Positions 26,960 to 35,549 of a stretch of DNA of 64,000 nucleotides are shown here, in pieces. This DNA comes from Terrihabitans soli (GTDB taxonomy: Bacteria > Pseudomonadota > Alphaproteobacteria > Rhizobiales > Methylopilaceae). The notes under the pieces are model-generated. The model made no database searches. It was not told the DNA's origin and saw nothing but the letters and a program-made list of their open reading frames with translations. The first letter of the stretch is position 1. Every line of letters starts with the position of its first letter. Where the stretch lies: contig NZ_AP023361.1 of the NCBI RefSeq assembly GCF_014191545.1, positions 310,001 to 374,000 of the forward strand, given 5' to 3'. The position numbers and the translations under genes were made by a program.

Positions 26960-29956
26960 ATGGCTCTGGGTATTGGCTCCATCGCTTTCGTCGGCTTCAA
27001 CGCGGACGGTCCTGATAATCTTGCTTTCGTTGTTCTGGAAACGATTCCGGCGGGCACGGTGATTACGTTCACCGACAATGAGTGGAACGGGACAAGCTTC
27101 AACACGGGTGAGGCGACCTGGAGCTGGACAGCAACAGGCGAGATCGCTGCCGGCAGCGTCGTCACCATGGACGGCCTCGCGGCCGGCCAAACCGCGACCA
27201 GCAATCTCGGCACGATTGCTTTCAGCGACCAGACGCAGCGCGATATCGACGTTCAGAACGAGACCGTCTACGCCTATACCGGCGCGCCGGGCGCGCCCGC
27301 CTTCCTTTCCGCGATATCTAGCGACAATTTCGGCACCGCCAATGGCGCGCTGACCAATACGGGTCTCGTCCAGGGGCAGACGGCACTTTCGCTGACGAGC
27401 CTCGATGCCGATGCCGACATCGCGGTTTATGGCGGTGTGCGCGGCGCTGCGAGCTTTCCCGCGCTGCTCCCGCTGATCAACAATCCCGCGAACTGGGTTT
27501 CGCAGGACGGCAATGGCGATCAGTACAATGACGGCATCCGGCCGGACGTGCCGTTCGTTACCGCGCCTTTTGCTGGCGATCCGAACTTCCAGACCATCGT
27601 CTTTGCCGGCGGTACGGCGACGCTTTCGCAGGCCGAGGGCAATAACGGGCAGACCGTCATCGTGTTCACGGTGGAGCGTCTCGGAGGCACGACCGGGGCC
27701 GTCCAGTTCTCCGGGACGATCGGCGGTACGACCAACGGTGCAGATTTCGGCGGCACCAAGCCGCTGACTTTCAGTGGCACCATCGCGGACGGCGCGACAA
27801 CGGCAACAGTGACGATCAACGTCTCCGGCGACACGCTGCTCGAAGCCGACGAAACCGTCGTGCTGACGCTGACCGGTGCCCAAAATGCCGGCGCCAGCGC
27901 GGTCCTCGGTGTGAACGTGGTCAAGACGGCGATCGTCACCAATGACGATCCCTATGTGGTCGTCGACGGTCAGGTCTTCGTGGGCGGGCTTACCGTTCCG
28001 GCCGGCAAGGCGCTGACGGTTGAGGATGGGGGCACTGTTCAGGGCGATGTGCTTCTGTTGAACCCCGGTGTTCTGCCTTCGGTTACCAATTCCGGAACGA
28101 TCAGCGGTGCGACCGGTATCCTCGTCGGCAATAACCGCGCCCTCGACTTCACCGGCGGCATCACCATCGTCAACAAGGCCGGCGGCCTGATCGAGGGTAC
28201 GGCTCGCGCGATCAGGGCCACCGCGGATTTCCACGGTTCGACGTTCAAGCTGATCAACGAGGGCACGATCAAGTCGGCGAGCGACGAGACCGTCCGGCTC
28301 GATGACGCCGTCAACGCCGTTTACGTCATCGAAAACCGCGCCGGCGGCCTGATCCTGGGTGGTAACCCGCAAAACGACGTTATGCGTCTCGGCAGCAACA
28401 CGCAGGTGATCAATGCCGGTACAATCCAGAATGCCCTCGATGTCCCCGGTGCGGGCCGCGGCGGTGACGGCGTCGATTTCAAGGCCGGGACCGGAAGCTC
28501 CCTGCACAATCTGGCCGGCGGCCGCATCGAAGCCTCGCGTCACGCCGTGACGGGTGAGCGTGGTCTGACCGTGGTCAACGACAAGGGTGGTCTCCTCGCC
28601 GGCCGCAACGGCTCGGCGGTGAACATCGACAATGATGCGACGGTCGCGAACACGGTGTACGTGAAGAACTACGGCACCATGCTTGGCAAGTCGGCGCACT
28701 ACGAAGACAGCGACGGCGATGCGGTCGATGTCGACGGTCTTGCCGTCATCGAGAACTGGGGCGAAATCAGCGGGCTTGGTCACAACGGCTATCATGACGG
28801 TGAGCCGAACGTGTCGGAGGCCATCGCGATGGGTGGCGGCACAATCACCAATTACAAAGGTGGTATGCTCTATGGTTATGGCCGCGCCATCCAGATCGAC
28901 AATTCTGGCAATGCGGGTGCGTTCGCCGCGACAACCATCGTGAACAGCGGCACGATCAAGGGCGACGGCAATCTGCCGACGGATGTTCTGCCCGAGGATC
29001 TCGCGCCGTTCGTGGAGCGCATCAAGGGTGGTGAAGCCATCAACATTGTCGGCACGCATGCCGACACGCTGACCAATAATGAGACCGGCAAGATCGTCGG
29101 CGGTGTCAAAATGGGCGGCGGCGATGACGTTCTCGTCAATGCCGGCAACATGACGGCGACCGGCGGATCGGCCATCGATATGGGCGACGGCAACGACACC
29201 GTCACGCTGAAAAAGAACGCCCAGGTCTCCGGCGATATCCTGCTCGGCGCCGGCAATGACACATTGACCGCAGTCGACGGCAATCGCGACATCGAAGGCG
29301 GCGCGGGCGATGATGTCGTCACGACCGGCAAGGGCGAGGATTTCGTTCTCGGCGGCACGGGCAATGACACGCTCGACGGCGGCACGGGCAATGACATGCT
29401 CGACGGCGGCGCGGACAATGACTTCCTCTTTGGCGGCGACGGCCACGACGACATCTACGGCGGGCAGGGCAATGACGCGCTTGTCGGCGGCGAGGGCGAC
29501 GATACGCTGAAGGGCGATGAAGGCCGCGACCTTCTGCTCGGCGGCGCCCGCAACGATGAACTCGACGGCGGTGATGGCGATGACGTCCTGATCGGCGGCA
29601 GCGGCAATGACGTAATGACGGGTGGAGAAGGGTCCGACATCTTCGTGTTCGGCTCTAGCTTCAACCGCGACAACATTACGGACTTCAACGCCGCCGAAGA
29701 CCGGATCATCGTTCTCACCGATGCGCAGATCGCGACGCTGACGGGCGATCTTTCCAACCTCGACGCTGTGCTGGCGTCCTTCGATGCGATCACATCGGGC
29801 CTTGGCGCCGGCGCGACGTTCAAGAACGTCGGCGGCGGTGTCGAGATCAATTCGAGCGTCTTCGGTAAGGTTCTGCTCGAAGACCTCTCGATCGCCGAGC
29901 TGCGCACTGAAGGCCATATGGTCGGCAACCAGCCGGTCGGCGACTGGTATATCTGA
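26960..29956 (+). CDS. RTX protein with Calx-beta and beta-helix-like repeats
   Basis: A 998-residue type I secreted protein with no Sec signal. The N-terminal domain begins MALGIGSIAFVGFNADGPDN (1-205). Then come a Calx-beta domain (about 214-330), a long repetitive middle (335-745), RTX Ca-binding nonapeptides (about 725-893) and the secretion tail. In the middle, units such as NSGTISGATG, NEGTIKSASD, NYGTMLGKSA and NSGTIKGDG recur, which suggests a right-handed beta-helix as in adhesins. It may be a surface or biofilm adhesin; no enzyme domain is seen. ATG 26960 follows GGGGGA; an in-frame ATG at 26924 lacks a ribosome site. Its end matches the preceding RTX gene almost exactly. Confidence 0.88.
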   Translation: MALGIGSIAFVGFNADGPDNLAFVVLETIPAGTVITFTDNEWNGTSFNTGEATWSWTATGEIAAGSVVTMDGLAAGQTATSNLGTIAFSDQTQRDIDVQNETVYAYTGAPGAPAFLSAISSDNFGTANGALTNTGLVQGQTALSLTSLDADADIAVYGGVRGAASFPALLPLINNPANWVSQDGNGDQYNDGIRPDVPFVTAPFAGDPNFQTIVFAGGTATLSQAEGNNGQTVIVFTVERLGGTTGAVQFSGTIGGTTNGADFGGTKPLTFSGTIADGATTATVTINVSGDTLLEADETVVLTLTGAQNAGASAVLGVNVVKTAIVTNDDPYVVVDGQVFVGGLTVPAGKALTVEDGGTVQGDVLLLNPGVLPSVTNSGTISGATGILVGNNRALDFTGGITIVNKAGGLIEGTARAIRATADFHGSTFKLINEGTIKSASDETVRLDDAVNAVYVIENRAGGLILGGNPQNDVMRLGSNTQVINAGTIQNALDVPGAGRGGDGVDFKAGTGSSLHNLAGGRIEASRHAVTGERGLTVVNDKGGLLAGRNGSAVNIDNDATVANTVYVKNYGTMLGKSAHYEDSDGDAVDVDGLAVIENWGEISGLGHNGYHDGEPNVSEAIAMGGGTITNYKGGMLYGYGRAIQIDNSGNAGAFAATTIVNSGTIKGDGNLPTDVLPEDLAPFVERIKGGEAINIVGTHADTLTNNETGKIVGGVKMGGGDDVLVNAGNMTATGGSAIDMGDGNDTVTLKKNAQVSGDILLGAGNDTLTAVDGNRDIEGGAGDDVVTTGKGEDFVLGGTGNDTLDGGTGNDMLDGGADNDFLFGGDGHDDIYGGQGNDALVGGEGDDTLKGDEGRDLLLGGARNDELDGGDGDDVLIGGSGNDVMTGGEGSDIFVFGSSFNRDNITDFNAAEDRIIVLTDAQIATLTGDLSNLDAVLASFDAITSGLGAGATFKNVGGGVEINSSVFGKVLLEDLSIAELRTEGHMVGNQPVGDWYI
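29468..29956 (+). repeat. RTX C-terminal module, copy 2
   Basis: This is the second copy of the 489-base module seen at 26043-26531, again ending at the stop codon. The two share length, frame and most of their sequence, including the final segment ending GDWY. Such identity between otherwise unrelated proteins suggests that the exporter-recognition module was swapped as a unit. Confidence 0.85.
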
Positions 29957-29973
29957 GGGCAACACCCGACACG

Positions 29974-30003
29974 AAAAGGGGCACCGAAAGGTGCCCCTTT
30001 TTT
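29974..30003. terminator. rho-independent terminator, probably bidirectional
   Basis: AAAAGGGGCACC pairs with GGTGCCCCTTTT around a GAAA loop, with T on the plus side and A before the stem. It lies between the convergent RTX gene and the HlyD-type gene (ends 30022), so it can stop transcription in both directions. Confidence 0.88.
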
Positions 30004-30021
30004 GTCTAAGGATCGAAGCGG

Positions 30022-31320
30022 TCAGTAACGGAAGGACCGCGCCAGCTGATCGGTAAACGGCTTCGTCAGATAGGCGAAGGGCGTGCGCGATCCGGTGTCG
30101 ATATAGGCCTCGACCGGCATGCCCGGCACCAGCGTTTCGCCGGCGAGCTTGGCGTGTTCCACCGGCGGAATGGAAATCCGCGCCGTATAGAAGCTCATGC
30201 CGGTCTTTTCGTCATGGGTAACATCGGCAGACACGCGCGACAGGATACCGAAGATATCGGGCATGGCGGCCGAATTGAAGGCCGGGAATTTCAGCGTGAC
30301 GGACTGCCCGAAATGGACGCGGTCGATCATCTGCGGTTCAATGCGCACATCGACGACGAGCCCGTCCGCCTGCGGCACGACCAGCATGATCTGCTCGCCG
30401 GCGCTGATGACGCCGCCTTTGGTGTGTACCGATTTCTGATGCACGACACCGGCCTGCGGCGCGCGGATATCGATGCGGGTCAGCTGGTCGAGTGCGGCGG
30501 TGCGGCGCTCCGCGAGATCGGCGATCTTCGCCTCGGTCTCGGTGAGCTGCGCGGCGACTTCCTTGCGCTGTTCCTGCTCGAGCTGGATGATCTGGATCTC
30601 GGTTTCGACGATCCGGCCTTTGGCGCGCGCGATCTCGGCCACGTGCTGGCCTTCCTCGCCCAGAAGACGCGCGGCCTCCCGCTCGAGAGCCGTCACCCGC
30701 GACAGAGGCACGAGATTCTGCTCCTGCAGTTTGCGCACGCCTTCGAGCTCATACTGGATCAGCCTGATCTGCTCGCGCTTGGAATCGGCTTGCGCATTGA
30801 GCCCGCGCACTTCCTCATTTGTCTGCGTTACGCGTTCGCGCAGCTGCGATTTCTGCCCGGCCATGGATTCGCGCCGCGCGGTGAACAGCGTGCGTTCGCC
30901 GGTCTCGATCTTGCGAACCGCCGGATCGTCCTTCTTGTCCGCGAGTTTCTCCGGGAAATCGAAACTCTCGGCCCCGTCGCGTTCAGCGGCAAGCCGGGCC
31001 TCGCGAATAACGAGCTGGTTGAGCTGGTTTTCGACGACAGCGAGATTGGCGCGCGTGGTCGTGTCGTCGAGCCGCACCAGGACATCGCCGTTCTGCACTT
31101 TGTCGCCGTCTTTGACGAGGATATCGGAGACAACGCCGCCGGTCGGATGCTGGATACGCCGGACATTGGATTCGACGACGATCTGGCCGGGCGCGATAAC
31201 GGCTGAGGCGATGGGCACCGTCGCGCCCCAGGCGCCGGCGCCGACGGCGAAGATGGCGGCAGCGGCGACGCTGATCATGCTGGCGCGCTTAATGTCGCGC
31301 AAAGCGGGTGAGGGCGCCAT
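30022..31320 (-). CDS. type I secretion membrane fusion protein (HlyD family)
   Basis: A 432-residue periplasmic adaptor. One N-terminal membrane helix (about 15-38) is followed by the half-lipoyl block GGVVSDILVKDGDKVQNGDV near 60 and a long alpha-helical coiled-coil hairpin (about 85-265, rich in Glu, Arg and Gln). The second lipoyl half DIRAPQAGVVHQKSVHTKGG lies near 285, followed by a C-terminal beta domain. It links the inner-membrane ABC exporter to an outer-membrane TolC-type channel. It begins two bases after the ABC gene stop, so the pair is one operon. The outer-membrane component is not in the window. Confidence 0.93.
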   Translation of the reverse strand: MAPSPALRDIKRASMISVAAAAIFAVGAGAWGATVPIASAVIAPGQIVVESNVRRIQHPTGGVVSDILVKDGDKVQNGDVLVRLDDTTTRANLAVVENQLNQLVIREARLAAERDGAESFDFPEKLADKKDDPAVRKIETGERTLFTARRESMAGQKSQLRERVTQTNEEVRGLNAQADSKREQIRLIQYELEGVRKLQEQNLVPLSRVTALEREAARLLGEEGQHVAEIARAKGRIVETEIQIIQLEQEQRKEVAAQLTETEAKIADLAERRTAALDQLTRIDIRAPQAGVVHQKSVHTKGGVISAGEQIMLVVPQADGLVVDVRIEPQMIDRVHFGQSVTLKFPAFNSAAMPDIFGILSRVSADVTHDEKTGMSFYTARISIPPVEHAKLAGETLVPGMPVEAYIDTGSRTPFAYLTKPFTDQLARSFRY

Positions 31321-31322
31321 GG

Positions 31323-33071
31323 TCAGACGCTCTTTGCGGTAGCAACGCGCGGACGCGCCAGGGGTGTGGGGCCGGATGGTGCGAAGAGATTGCGCAGCGT
31401 CTCATCCTTCGGACCGAAACCCTGAACGACGCCGCTGTTCAGAGCGAGGACGAGATCGACGGGATCGAGCGCGGCGCGGCGATGGGCGATGATGATGGCA
31501 ATGGCGCCGCGCGCCCTTAGGCTGGCGATGGCTTTGGCGAGCGCCGCCTCGCCGTCGGAATCGAGATTGGAGTTCGGCTCGTCGAGCACAACGAGGAAGG
31601 GGTTGCCGTACAGGGCGCGCGCCAGAGCGATGCGCTGCCGCTGCCCGCCGGACAGAGCGCTTCCCGACTCGCCGATCCGCGTCTCATAGCCCGCGGGCAG
31701 GCGCAGGATCATTTCATGTGCGCCGGCCGTTTCCGCCGCGGCCTGCACCGATGCGGAGTTCGCCTGCGGATCGAAGCGCGAAATATTGTCGGCGACGGTG
31801 CCGCCGAAAAGCTCAATATCCTGCGGCAGATAGCCGATCATCGCGCCGCGGATTTCGTCCGGCCATTGATCATAGGTCGCGCCGTCGAGGCGGATTTCGC
31901 CGCGCTGCGCCTGCCACACGCCGACAAGTGCTCGCGCCAGCGAGGATTTCCCGGAGGCGGACGGACCGATAATGCCGAGCCCGTCGCCGGCCTTCAGCTT
32001 GAAGGATACGTTGTTGATGGCCGCCGCGCCGGCGCCGGGCGGAACGACGACGATGCCGTCGACCGAAATTTCGTTGCGCGGGGTCTGCGGTACGATCGTG
32101 GGTTCGGTGCGGGCGGCCGCTGAGAGCGTCTGATGCAGGCGTTTCCACGCATCCCGGGCCCCGAGAAACGGTTTCCAATTGCCGATGGCAAGCTCGATCG
32201 GCGCGAGCGCCCGGCTGCTCATGATTGAGGAGGCGATCATGACGCCGCCCGAGGCCTCGCCATGGATGACGAGCCAGGCGCCGACGCCGAGCGTTGCCGA
32301 TTGAAGGACGAAGCGGACGATTTTCGACAGCGTGCCGAGCGACAGCGTGACATCGCTCATGCCCTGCTGGGCCTTGATGAAATCGGCGCTGCTTTTGCGG
32401 AAGCGTTCGGCGATGCGGTTCTCGATGCCGAGCGCGGAGATGATCTCGGCATTGCGCCGCGCGGATTCGAGTTCCGCGGCGCGCTGCGCGCCGGCGAGCG
32501 TTGCTTCCTTGGCCGGCGCACGGACGCGCAGCTCCGTGACGATCGTCAGTGACGCGAGGATGAGAGCGCCGATGACCACCGTCCAGCCGATGAGCGGATG
32601 CAGCATGAAGGAAATAACGAGATAAAGCGGTACCCAAGGCAGATCGAACAGCGCGGTCGGACCAAGGCTCGAAAGAAAGCCGCGCACGGCATCGAGATCG
32701 CGCGACGGCTGGGTGCCGACGCTTTCCCGTCCGCGATTGGCGAGCCGCAGAATTGCTCCGACGACAGGGGCGGAGAGAGCCTCGTCGAGGGCGGTGCCGA
32801 CGCGGGCAAGGATATGCTGGCGTGCCCAGTCGAACAGGCCGAGCAGGGCATAAAGCCCAAGCAATGCAACGGTCAGTGCGATCAATGTGGGAACGCTGCG
32901 GGAAGGCAGGACCCGGTCATACACCTGAAGCATGTAGATCGAGCCGGTCAGCATCAGCACATTGACCATGCCGGTGAGGATACCGGTCGCCCAGAAGGCC
33001 GAGCGGCACCGCCGAAGTGCATCGCGCAGAAGGGCGCTATCCGCGGGGGCGCTGCTCTGGCGAGGTGTCAT
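31323..33071 (-). CDS. type I secretion ABC transporter, PrtD-like
   Basis: A 582-residue half-transporter: a membrane domain with about six helices (residues 20-310) followed by the nucleotide-binding domain (330-565). Walker A GPSASGKSSL near 365, signature LSGGQRQRIALARAL near 467 and Walker B LVVLDEPNSNLD near 490 are complete. There is no C39 peptidase domain, which fits RTX-protein exporters rather than peptide exporters. It is the first gene of the minus-strand pair and faces the two RTX genes, its probable cargo. The promoter lies in 33072-33832, shared with the divergent TRAP operon. Confidence 0.93.
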   Translation of the reverse strand: MTPRQSSAPADSALLRDALRRCRSAFWATGILTGMVNVLMLTGSIYMLQVYDRVLPSRSVPTLIALTVALLGLYALLGLFDWARQHILARVGTALDEALSAPVVGAILRLANRGRESVGTQPSRDLDAVRGFLSSLGPTALFDLPWVPLYLVISFMLHPLIGWTVVIGALILASLTIVTELRVRAPAKEATLAGAQRAAELESARRNAEIISALGIENRIAERFRKSSADFIKAQQGMSDVTLSLGTLSKIVRFVLQSATLGVGAWLVIHGEASGGVMIASSIMSSRALAPIELAIGNWKPFLGARDAWKRLHQTLSAAARTEPTIVPQTPRNEISVDGIVVVPPGAGAAAINNVSFKLKAGDGLGIIGPSASGKSSLARALVGVWQAQRGEIRLDGATYDQWPDEIRGAMIGYLPQDIELFGGTVADNISRFDPQANSASVQAAAETAGAHEMILRLPAGYETRIGESGSALSGGQRQRIALARALYGNPFLVVLDEPNSNLDSDGEAALAKAIASLRARGAIAIIIAHRRAALDPVDLVLALNSGVVQGFGPKDETLRNLFAPSGPTPLARPRVATAKSV

Positions 33072-33832
33072 GGCCGGTCTGGTGCTGATCAGATTGTGGA
33101 AAGCTCTTGCCTAGGGCCGAAACAATGCAGGCCTGTGACAGTGAAGAAAGACGCTGTGACGTCGCGAAATGGCGGAGCGGCGGCGTTCTCCGGAAGTGGT
33201 TTTGGCGTTTCCCGCTGGCTGCAGTATCGCTCCCGAAAATGCAACCCGAAGAAGAATTTACGACGGTGCGTCGCCGCAGCTGCAGCGTTTCCGAAAGAGT
33301 ACATACGTGTCTCTCGGCAGGTGAGAGATATAAGTTCGTCGCGTGATTTTGCGTCTTTGCTGTGCGCTTGCCGCGAATATGCGCTTTTGCATACGGCTTT
33401 GCATACTTTTTGATCTTGCCCAACGAGTATGCACCGCGACAGAATTTGACTGTCGGCGGCTAGGGTTCCGGTCGGATTTCAAATTCGATGCTGGTCCGAG
33501 TGCCGCGATCCGCGGGAGAAATCCGTAGGAAGCACGGCAGGGACAAAAACCCAGATGCCACCGACCAGATTGGTCGAGCGCTTCCGCACTCTCCAATTCC
33601 AGGTCCGGTGGCGGACAGGAGTTGGCAGCGATGAAGACATTCACCTGACATTTTGAGTGAGCGACCTTCAGCGCGCGAATAGCGCGCGCAGGCCGCGCGC
33701 GACATGACGACGGCAGGACGCCGCGTCTCTTGAACATTTCGAGCGGGCAAACGCTGCAGCATCTCTGCGGCGATCGCTAGCTCTTGCCCGAAATCCGGCA
33801 ACTCCGCCGGCACAAAGCGATGGGGAACAGCG
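33072..33832. other. 761-base intergenic region
   Basis: This is the longest stretch without a convincing gene. It separates the divergent secretion operon and TRAP operon. Short open frames exist on both strands, but none has a domain, good ribosome site or protein-like composition. It contains two 12-bp direct repeats ending TTTGCATAC (33383-33406), the inverse GTATGC at 33427-33432, and GC-rich runs such as GCGCGCGAATAGCGCGCGC near 33677. It may carry a long leader or a decayed gene. Confidence 0.55.
33389..33406 (+). promoter_or_regulatory. paired hexamer GCATAC-N6-GCATAC
   Basis: GCATAC at 33389-33394 and again at 33401-33406, six bases apart, lie upstream of the TRAP operon. The inverse GTATGC follows at 33427. 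The spacing equals that of the GCATGC pairs at 41548 and 47493. The distance to the first gene (427 bases) is long for an operator of that gene, so the promoter may be far upstream. Confidence 0.4.
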
Positions 33833-34870
33833 ATGACGAAGATCATAACTCCAGACTCAGTATCCAGGCTTACACGGCGTTCCGTTCTCACCGGCCTCAC
33901 GGTTGGCGCGGGCCTTGCCGTCACCAAGCTCAACATCATCGGCCGCGCCAACGCCGCCGACACGATCACGATGAAGTATGGCTCGGACAGCCCGATGTCG
34001 GCGCCGCACACCAAATCCGCCGTCGTGATGAAGGAACTCGTCGAAGAGCGCACCAAAGGCCGCGTGAAGGTCACGATCTTCCCGGACGGTCAGCTCGGCT
34101 CCAATGACGAGATGACCAACGCGGTGAAGGCCGGCACGCTCGATGCGGTCACGACCGATACCAGCGTCATGTCGTCGGCCGTCGCCCAGGCCGATATCTT
34201 CAACCTGCCTTTCCTCTTCGGCGATACGCGCAAGGCGCTCGCCGCCGCGAACGGCGATGTCGGCACATATCTGAAGCCGATGTTCAACAAGGCGTTCAAC
34301 ATCGAAACCGTCGGCTTTGCGACGGACGGCGCCCGCAATTACTGGAACAGCAAGCGCCTCATCAAAGGTCCGGAAGACATGAAGGGTCTGAAGATGCGTG
34401 CGTCGTCTTCGAAGATCCAGCGCGATACGTTCTCGCGTCTCGGCGCCATTCCGACGCCGGTCTCCTTCAGCGAGACCTATACGGCGCTGCAGACCGGCGT
34501 CATAGACGGCGGCGATCATGCTCCCGTCGATATGGTCGAGATGAAGATCTATCAGGTCACGAAATTTATGACGCTGACGCATCACATCAACATCGTCAGC
34601 GTGCTTGTCGTCTCCGACAAGTTCATGGCGAAGCTGACCCCGGAAGATCAGGACATCGTGCGCGCTGCCGGCAAGGAAGCCGCCGATGCGCAGGTCGAAG
34701 CCGTTCTCGCTAAGGAAAATGAAGCGATCGCGGAACTGAAGGCCAAGGGCATTGAGATGTACCAGCCCGAAACGACGAAGCCTTTCGCCGATCTCATCCA
34801 GGCGGTGTACGCGTCCAATGAAGAGCGGGTCACCAAGGACCTGCTCGACAAAGCCCGCTCCTACGCCTGA
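33833..34870 (+). CDS. TRAP transporter solute-binding protein, DctP family
   Basis: A 345-residue periplasmic receptor. The N-terminus TRRSVLTGLTVGAG resembles a twin-arginine signal, with processing likely after ANA near 43. The mature part carries DctP features: a LGSNDEMTNAVKAGTLD block near 85, MRASSSKIQRDTFSRLGAIP near 188 with the carboxylate-binding Arg, and FSETYTALQTGVIDG near 212. It delivers an organic acid to the DctQ/DctM membrane pair just downstream. A hairpin follows the gene. The operon's hydroxyacid dehydrogenase and amidohydrolase suggest a hydroxy- or keto-acid ligand. Confidence 0.93.
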   Translation: MTKIITPDSVSRLTRRSVLTGLTVGAGLAVTKLNIIGRANAADTITMKYGSDSPMSAPHTKSAVVMKELVEERTKGRVKVTIFPDGQLGSNDEMTNAVKAGTLDAVTTDTSVMSSAVAQADIFNLPFLFGDTRKALAAANGDVGTYLKPMFNKAFNIETVGFATDGARNYWNSKRLIKGPEDMKGLKMRASSSKIQRDTFSRLGAIPTPVSFSETYTALQTGVIDGGDHAPVDMVEMKIYQVTKFMTLTHHINIVSVLVVSDKFMAKLTPEDQDIVRAAGKEAADAQVEAVLAKENEAIAELKAKGIEMYQPETTKPFADLIQAVYASNEERVTKDLLDKARSYA

Positions 34871-34874
34871 ACCC

Positions 34875-34912
34875 ACGGGGCGAAGTCCTCTCCGGCTTCG
34901 TCCCGTTTTCTC
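34875..34912 (+). terminator. hairpin after receptor gene
   Basis: ACGGG-G-CGAAG pairs with CTTCG-T-CCCGT and is followed by TTTTCTCTTT. It starts five bases after the DctP stop and ends 19 before the DctQ start. It probably works as a leaky terminator that keeps receptor expression above that of the membrane subunits. Confidence 0.7.
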
Positions 34913-34930
34913 TTTCGCCCGGAGGCGCAA

Positions 34931-35536
34931 ATGCCGCTGCTCTCATTGGCCCGCAATCTGTCGCGTTTCGGTGCGTTTCTAGAGATCGCGCTTCTCGTGA
35001 TCTGCGCTGGCCTGCTCTCGGTCATGTTCTTTTGCGTCTTCACGGGCGTGATCGTGCGCTACGTGCTGCTCGTGCCCTGGGCCTGGACAGAAGAAATCGC
35101 CCGCTACTGCCTCGTCTGGTTTGCGCCCATGGCGGCGGCGATTGGCGTGCGCCGCGGCAGTCACTTCACGTTCCAATGGGCGCTGATGCCGCTGTCGTCC
35201 GGCATGCAGAAGCTCATCCGGCAGATCGGCAATGTGCTGATCATCGCCTTCCTCATTCTTTTCGCCAAATTGAGCTTCGGCTTCCTCGACGTGATGGAAG
35301 GTCAGACCTCCTTCGTCACCGAGATCGACATGCGCATTCCGGCCGCGGGTCTTCTCGTCGGCTACAGCATGCTGATCGTCATGCACGGGCTCGAGGTTGC
35401 GGATGCGGTGATCGCTTACTTCACCGAAAAGCCGTTCAGCCTGCGCGAACTGCAGGAAATCGAAAACATGAACACGCTGAAGAGCGGCGCTCACAGCGTG
35501 CAGACGGCGGCGCTGCCGGCCGTTCCGGCCGAATAA
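34931..35536 (+). CDS. TRAP transporter small permease, DctQ family
   Basis: A 201-residue membrane protein with four helices (about 15-38, 55-75, 95-115, 135-155). The VLLVPWAWTEEIARYCLVWF block near 43 is the DctQ signature between helices 1 and 2. The cytoplasmic C-terminus is polar. GGAGG precedes the ATG by six bases. It pairs with the DctM gene 13 bases downstream to form the Na+-coupled TRAP membrane unit. Confidence 0.92.
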   Translation: MPLLSLARNLSRFGAFLEIALLVICAGLLSVMFFCVFTGVIVRYVLLVPWAWTEEIARYCLVWFAPMAAAIGVRRGSHFTFQWALMPLSSGMQKLIRQIGNVLIIAFLILFAKLSFGFLDVMEGQTSFVTEIDMRIPAAGLLVGYSMLIVMHGLEVADAVIAYFTEKPFSLRELQEIENMNTLKSGAHSVQTAALPAVPAE

Positions 35537-35549
35537 GGATTTTTGGATC

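Noticed and set aside
26909-29965. Very long minus-strand open frame opposite the second RTX gene (and similar ones at 24396-26621 and 21939-23642)
   Set aside because: These are antisense shadows caused by GC-rich codon bias and repeats. The plus strand carries clear domains, ribosome sites and a terminator; the antisense products show no domain.
33258-33737. Open frames of 115-160 codons in the 33072-33832 gap
   Set aside because: Composition is Arg/Ser/Cys-rich and non-protein-like, there are no good starts, and frames on both strands overlap each other.
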